64,000 nucleotides of DNA from Trichoplax adhaerens (lineage: Eukaryota > Placozoa > Uniplacotomia > Trichoplacea > Trichoplacidae). The position numbers were made by a program, and so were the translations under genes. Shown in pieces: positions 62,801-64,000 of the stretch. The stretch covers positions 2,167,836 through 2,231,835 of the forward strand of contig NW_002060949.1 of NCBI RefSeq assembly GCF_000150275.1, given 5' to 3'. Numbering within the stretch: position 1 is the first letter of the stretch; each line of letters begins with the position of its first letter. Under the pieces are notes generated by a model. It saw only the letters and a list, made by a program, of their open reading frames with translations. It had not been told where the DNA came from and made no database searches.

Positions 62801-63854
62801 TAATAGCAAATTGCATTCTACAGTAGCGTGCACTAGAAGGAAATACATGCAAAAGAGACATAATAACATTCTATGACTTCATAATTTTGCGTAATTACTC
62901 ACGAGAACTAACTAAAAATAGATAAAGATTACAATATTTGACTCTAAGAAAGAAACATTGTTTCAACCTGGATATAACAGTAAAGAGGAAATGGACAATC
63001 TTGCTATAATATTATATCAATGAGCAATTAACTAATATATCTTTCTAACGTAATACCCTATTCTTGACTTGAAGTAAATATTGCCAATATTGTCAATTAT
63101 AGAAAAATTATTAGTATTATTGCAAATGATGACAATTTGCAGTATGGAAAAAACTCCATTTGTTATCTTACAAATTTGATATCGTATAAGTAGATTCAAT
63201 ATCAAAAAGGTATTACTATAAAAACTAGCGTAGCAATTAAAAATGTTGAAGTAGGGAAATGATTGCAACAATACAGGATGAAGGAAGGGTAAATTATTGA
63301 TTTGATATACCAAAGAATAAAATTCTCCCCCCCCCCGTATTTCAACAACAGACAATAATAAAGCAGATATTTTTATACATTGACAACTAGGTAGGTTTCG
63401 TGGTGGTCGAGATAGATGCGTTCTGTTCTCGAATATGGAGGTATCAAAAATGTGTGAAAGAGCAAAGAATAAATACATAGAAAACAAAGAGCATGACTAA
63501 AATAGAATAACTTTAAAACGAGCCGGAGGAAAGAAGGAAACCCGACTAACAATGACATGAAAACAAAAAACAAGATGTAAGATTGCATAAAAATCTCAAA
63601 ATAGATTGCAAATTTGACTCTCATTTCACAGTACAACCCTGTCATTAAATAAAATGATCAAAGATGCGGCTATGATAAGGTTACATTAATACTATGGTTT
63701 ATGAATGAAATCTCGAACAACAACACTGTATTTCAATGTTGTCCAGCAAATAAAAGATGATAGGATAATATTAGATTATACGATTACTTACTTGTGCATC
63801 TGATAAGCAATCCAGGCTTCTTACTGGTGTTGTACTACAAGGGCTGTGCCAATT
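56836..63854 (-). CDS. MIDN: Midnolin-like protein, C-terminal exons (5' part outside the window)
   Basis: Three exons: 63854-63792, 57996-57873 and 57290-56836; 642 nt, 213 codons plus stop, all phases matching. The first ends TTPVRSLDCLSDAQ and joins VEAFLCGRKLLTLPVQLEGRLVLVQIQLSS. Midnolin has [31 protein letters not shown] and MMFVQLQLA at this place (Catch region, first half). The last exon has GIYAGKFSGRFKSCC, RGCLRRDATTVRHILNDLIA and a basic helix ending RRRRFNKYKNPLAKRCC. Midnolin has [29 protein letters not shown] and an Arg/Lys-rich helix. In mammals midnolin binds substrates through the Catch domain and takes nuclear proteins to the proteasome without ubiquitination; its N-terminal ubiquitin-like domain would lie beyond 64000. 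The intron between the first two exons is 5.8 kb, by far the longest here. Confidence 0.85.
58513..58559 (+). other. Orphan candidate exon on the opposite strand within the midnolin intron
   Basis: A 47-nt open segment encoding V-H-N-D-L-Q-W-I-Q-L-C-N-Y-M-D-E. It is bordered by a good acceptor (ttatccag) and a perfect donor (gtaagt) on the plus strand. No neighbouring exon or protein family was recognised, so it may be a nested gene's exon or coincidence. Confidence 0.2.
59055..59066. repeat. G10 homopolymer, left partner of an inverted pair
   Basis: AC followed by ten G. Its exact reverse complement (ten C followed by GT) occurs at 63327-63338, 4.3 kb away in the same intron. Homopolymer G/C runs are otherwise absent from this AT-rich window. 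Confidence 0.9.
62407..62427. repeat. (GGA)n-like microsatellite
   Basis: A purine-only run of GGA units with one interruption (GGTGGA), within the long midnolin intron. On the transcribed minus strand it is TCC-rich. Confidence 0.85.
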
Positions 63855-64000
63855 CTAATCGTTTAATAAAAAAATGATCATATTAATACCATACAACTAG
63901 GTAATACGCAATTTGAATGATGACTATTAAAATTCTGCTAGTGTGAAGGTACCAAAAAGAATGAAAGCAATAGAACGCATTTATGAACTACAGCAGAAAA

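Larger units (their letters stand above)
57997..63791 (-). other. 5.8-kb intron of the midnolin-like gene
   Basis: Donor gtaagt at 63791 and acceptor ttatag at 57997. Contents: a G10 tract (plus 59057-59066), a C10 tract (63327-63336), a GGA-rich microsatellite (62407-62427) and scattered TACAGTA motifs. ORFs at 63032-63645 are chance and run through the C tract. A possible plus-strand exon at 58513-58559 is listed separately. Confidence 0.7.

Noticed and set aside
63032-63645. Two overlapping minus-strand ORFs of 151 and 90 codons
   Set aside because: In the midnolin intron, hydrophobic with no motif; one runs through the G/C homopolymer. Treated as chance.

Overview
The window is AT-rich, intron-dense animal DNA. 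Most genes are split into exons of 30-350 bp with canonical GT-AG borders. The gene set (Syd-1-type RhoGAP, CENP-C, CLCC1, aminopeptidase O, BTBD19, midnolin, UROD) is metazoan, and the protein sequences look like those of an early-branching, non-bilaterian animal. A placozoan of the Trichoplax/Hoilungia type fits best, but this is inference because no mitochondrial, rRNA or species marker is present. I assembled the genes by hand from splice sites, reading phase and remembered family motifs. Complete models all add up to whole codons.

Layout: (1) 427-3639, minus: a seven-exon PRXL2C/AAED1-type thioredoxin-fold protein (SelU family). Its first redox cysteine codon is replaced by an in-frame TGA, making it a candidate selenoprotein and the most interesting item here. 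(2) 6899-10366, minus: a single-exon PDZ-C2-RhoGAP protein (Syd-1/RhoGAP100F). (3) 10.4-21.7 kb: no recognisable gene. (4) 21751-24219, minus: BTBD19-like BTB/BACK protein, head to head with (5) 25541-29610, plus: aminopeptidase O. Three diverged tandem repeats lie in the shared upstream region. (6) 31561-34636, plus: uroporphyrinogen decarboxylase copy A, tail to tail with (7) 34869-37305, minus: CLCC1. (8) 38491-39949, plus: mitochondrial ATP synthase delta subunit, tail to tail with (9) 40950-44455, minus: CENP-C. (10) 44.5-49.7 kb: repeats and no gene. (11) 49738-53225, plus: UROD copy B. (12) 54362-54736, minus: histone H2B with a 3' stem-loop. (13) 56836-63854, minus: the 3' part of a midnolin-like gene with a 5.8-kb intron; its 5' end lies beyond the window.

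The genes do not form one pathway. Themes are heme synthesis (two intact UROD paralogues with identical exon structure), mitochondrial energy (ATP5F1D), redox or ER functions (PRXL2C, CLCC1), chromatin and centromere (H2B, CENP-C) and protein turnover (midnolin, BTBD19, AOPEP). Short palindromes of the TACAGTA/TACTGTA type and local tandem duplications recur through the intergenic DNA and introns.
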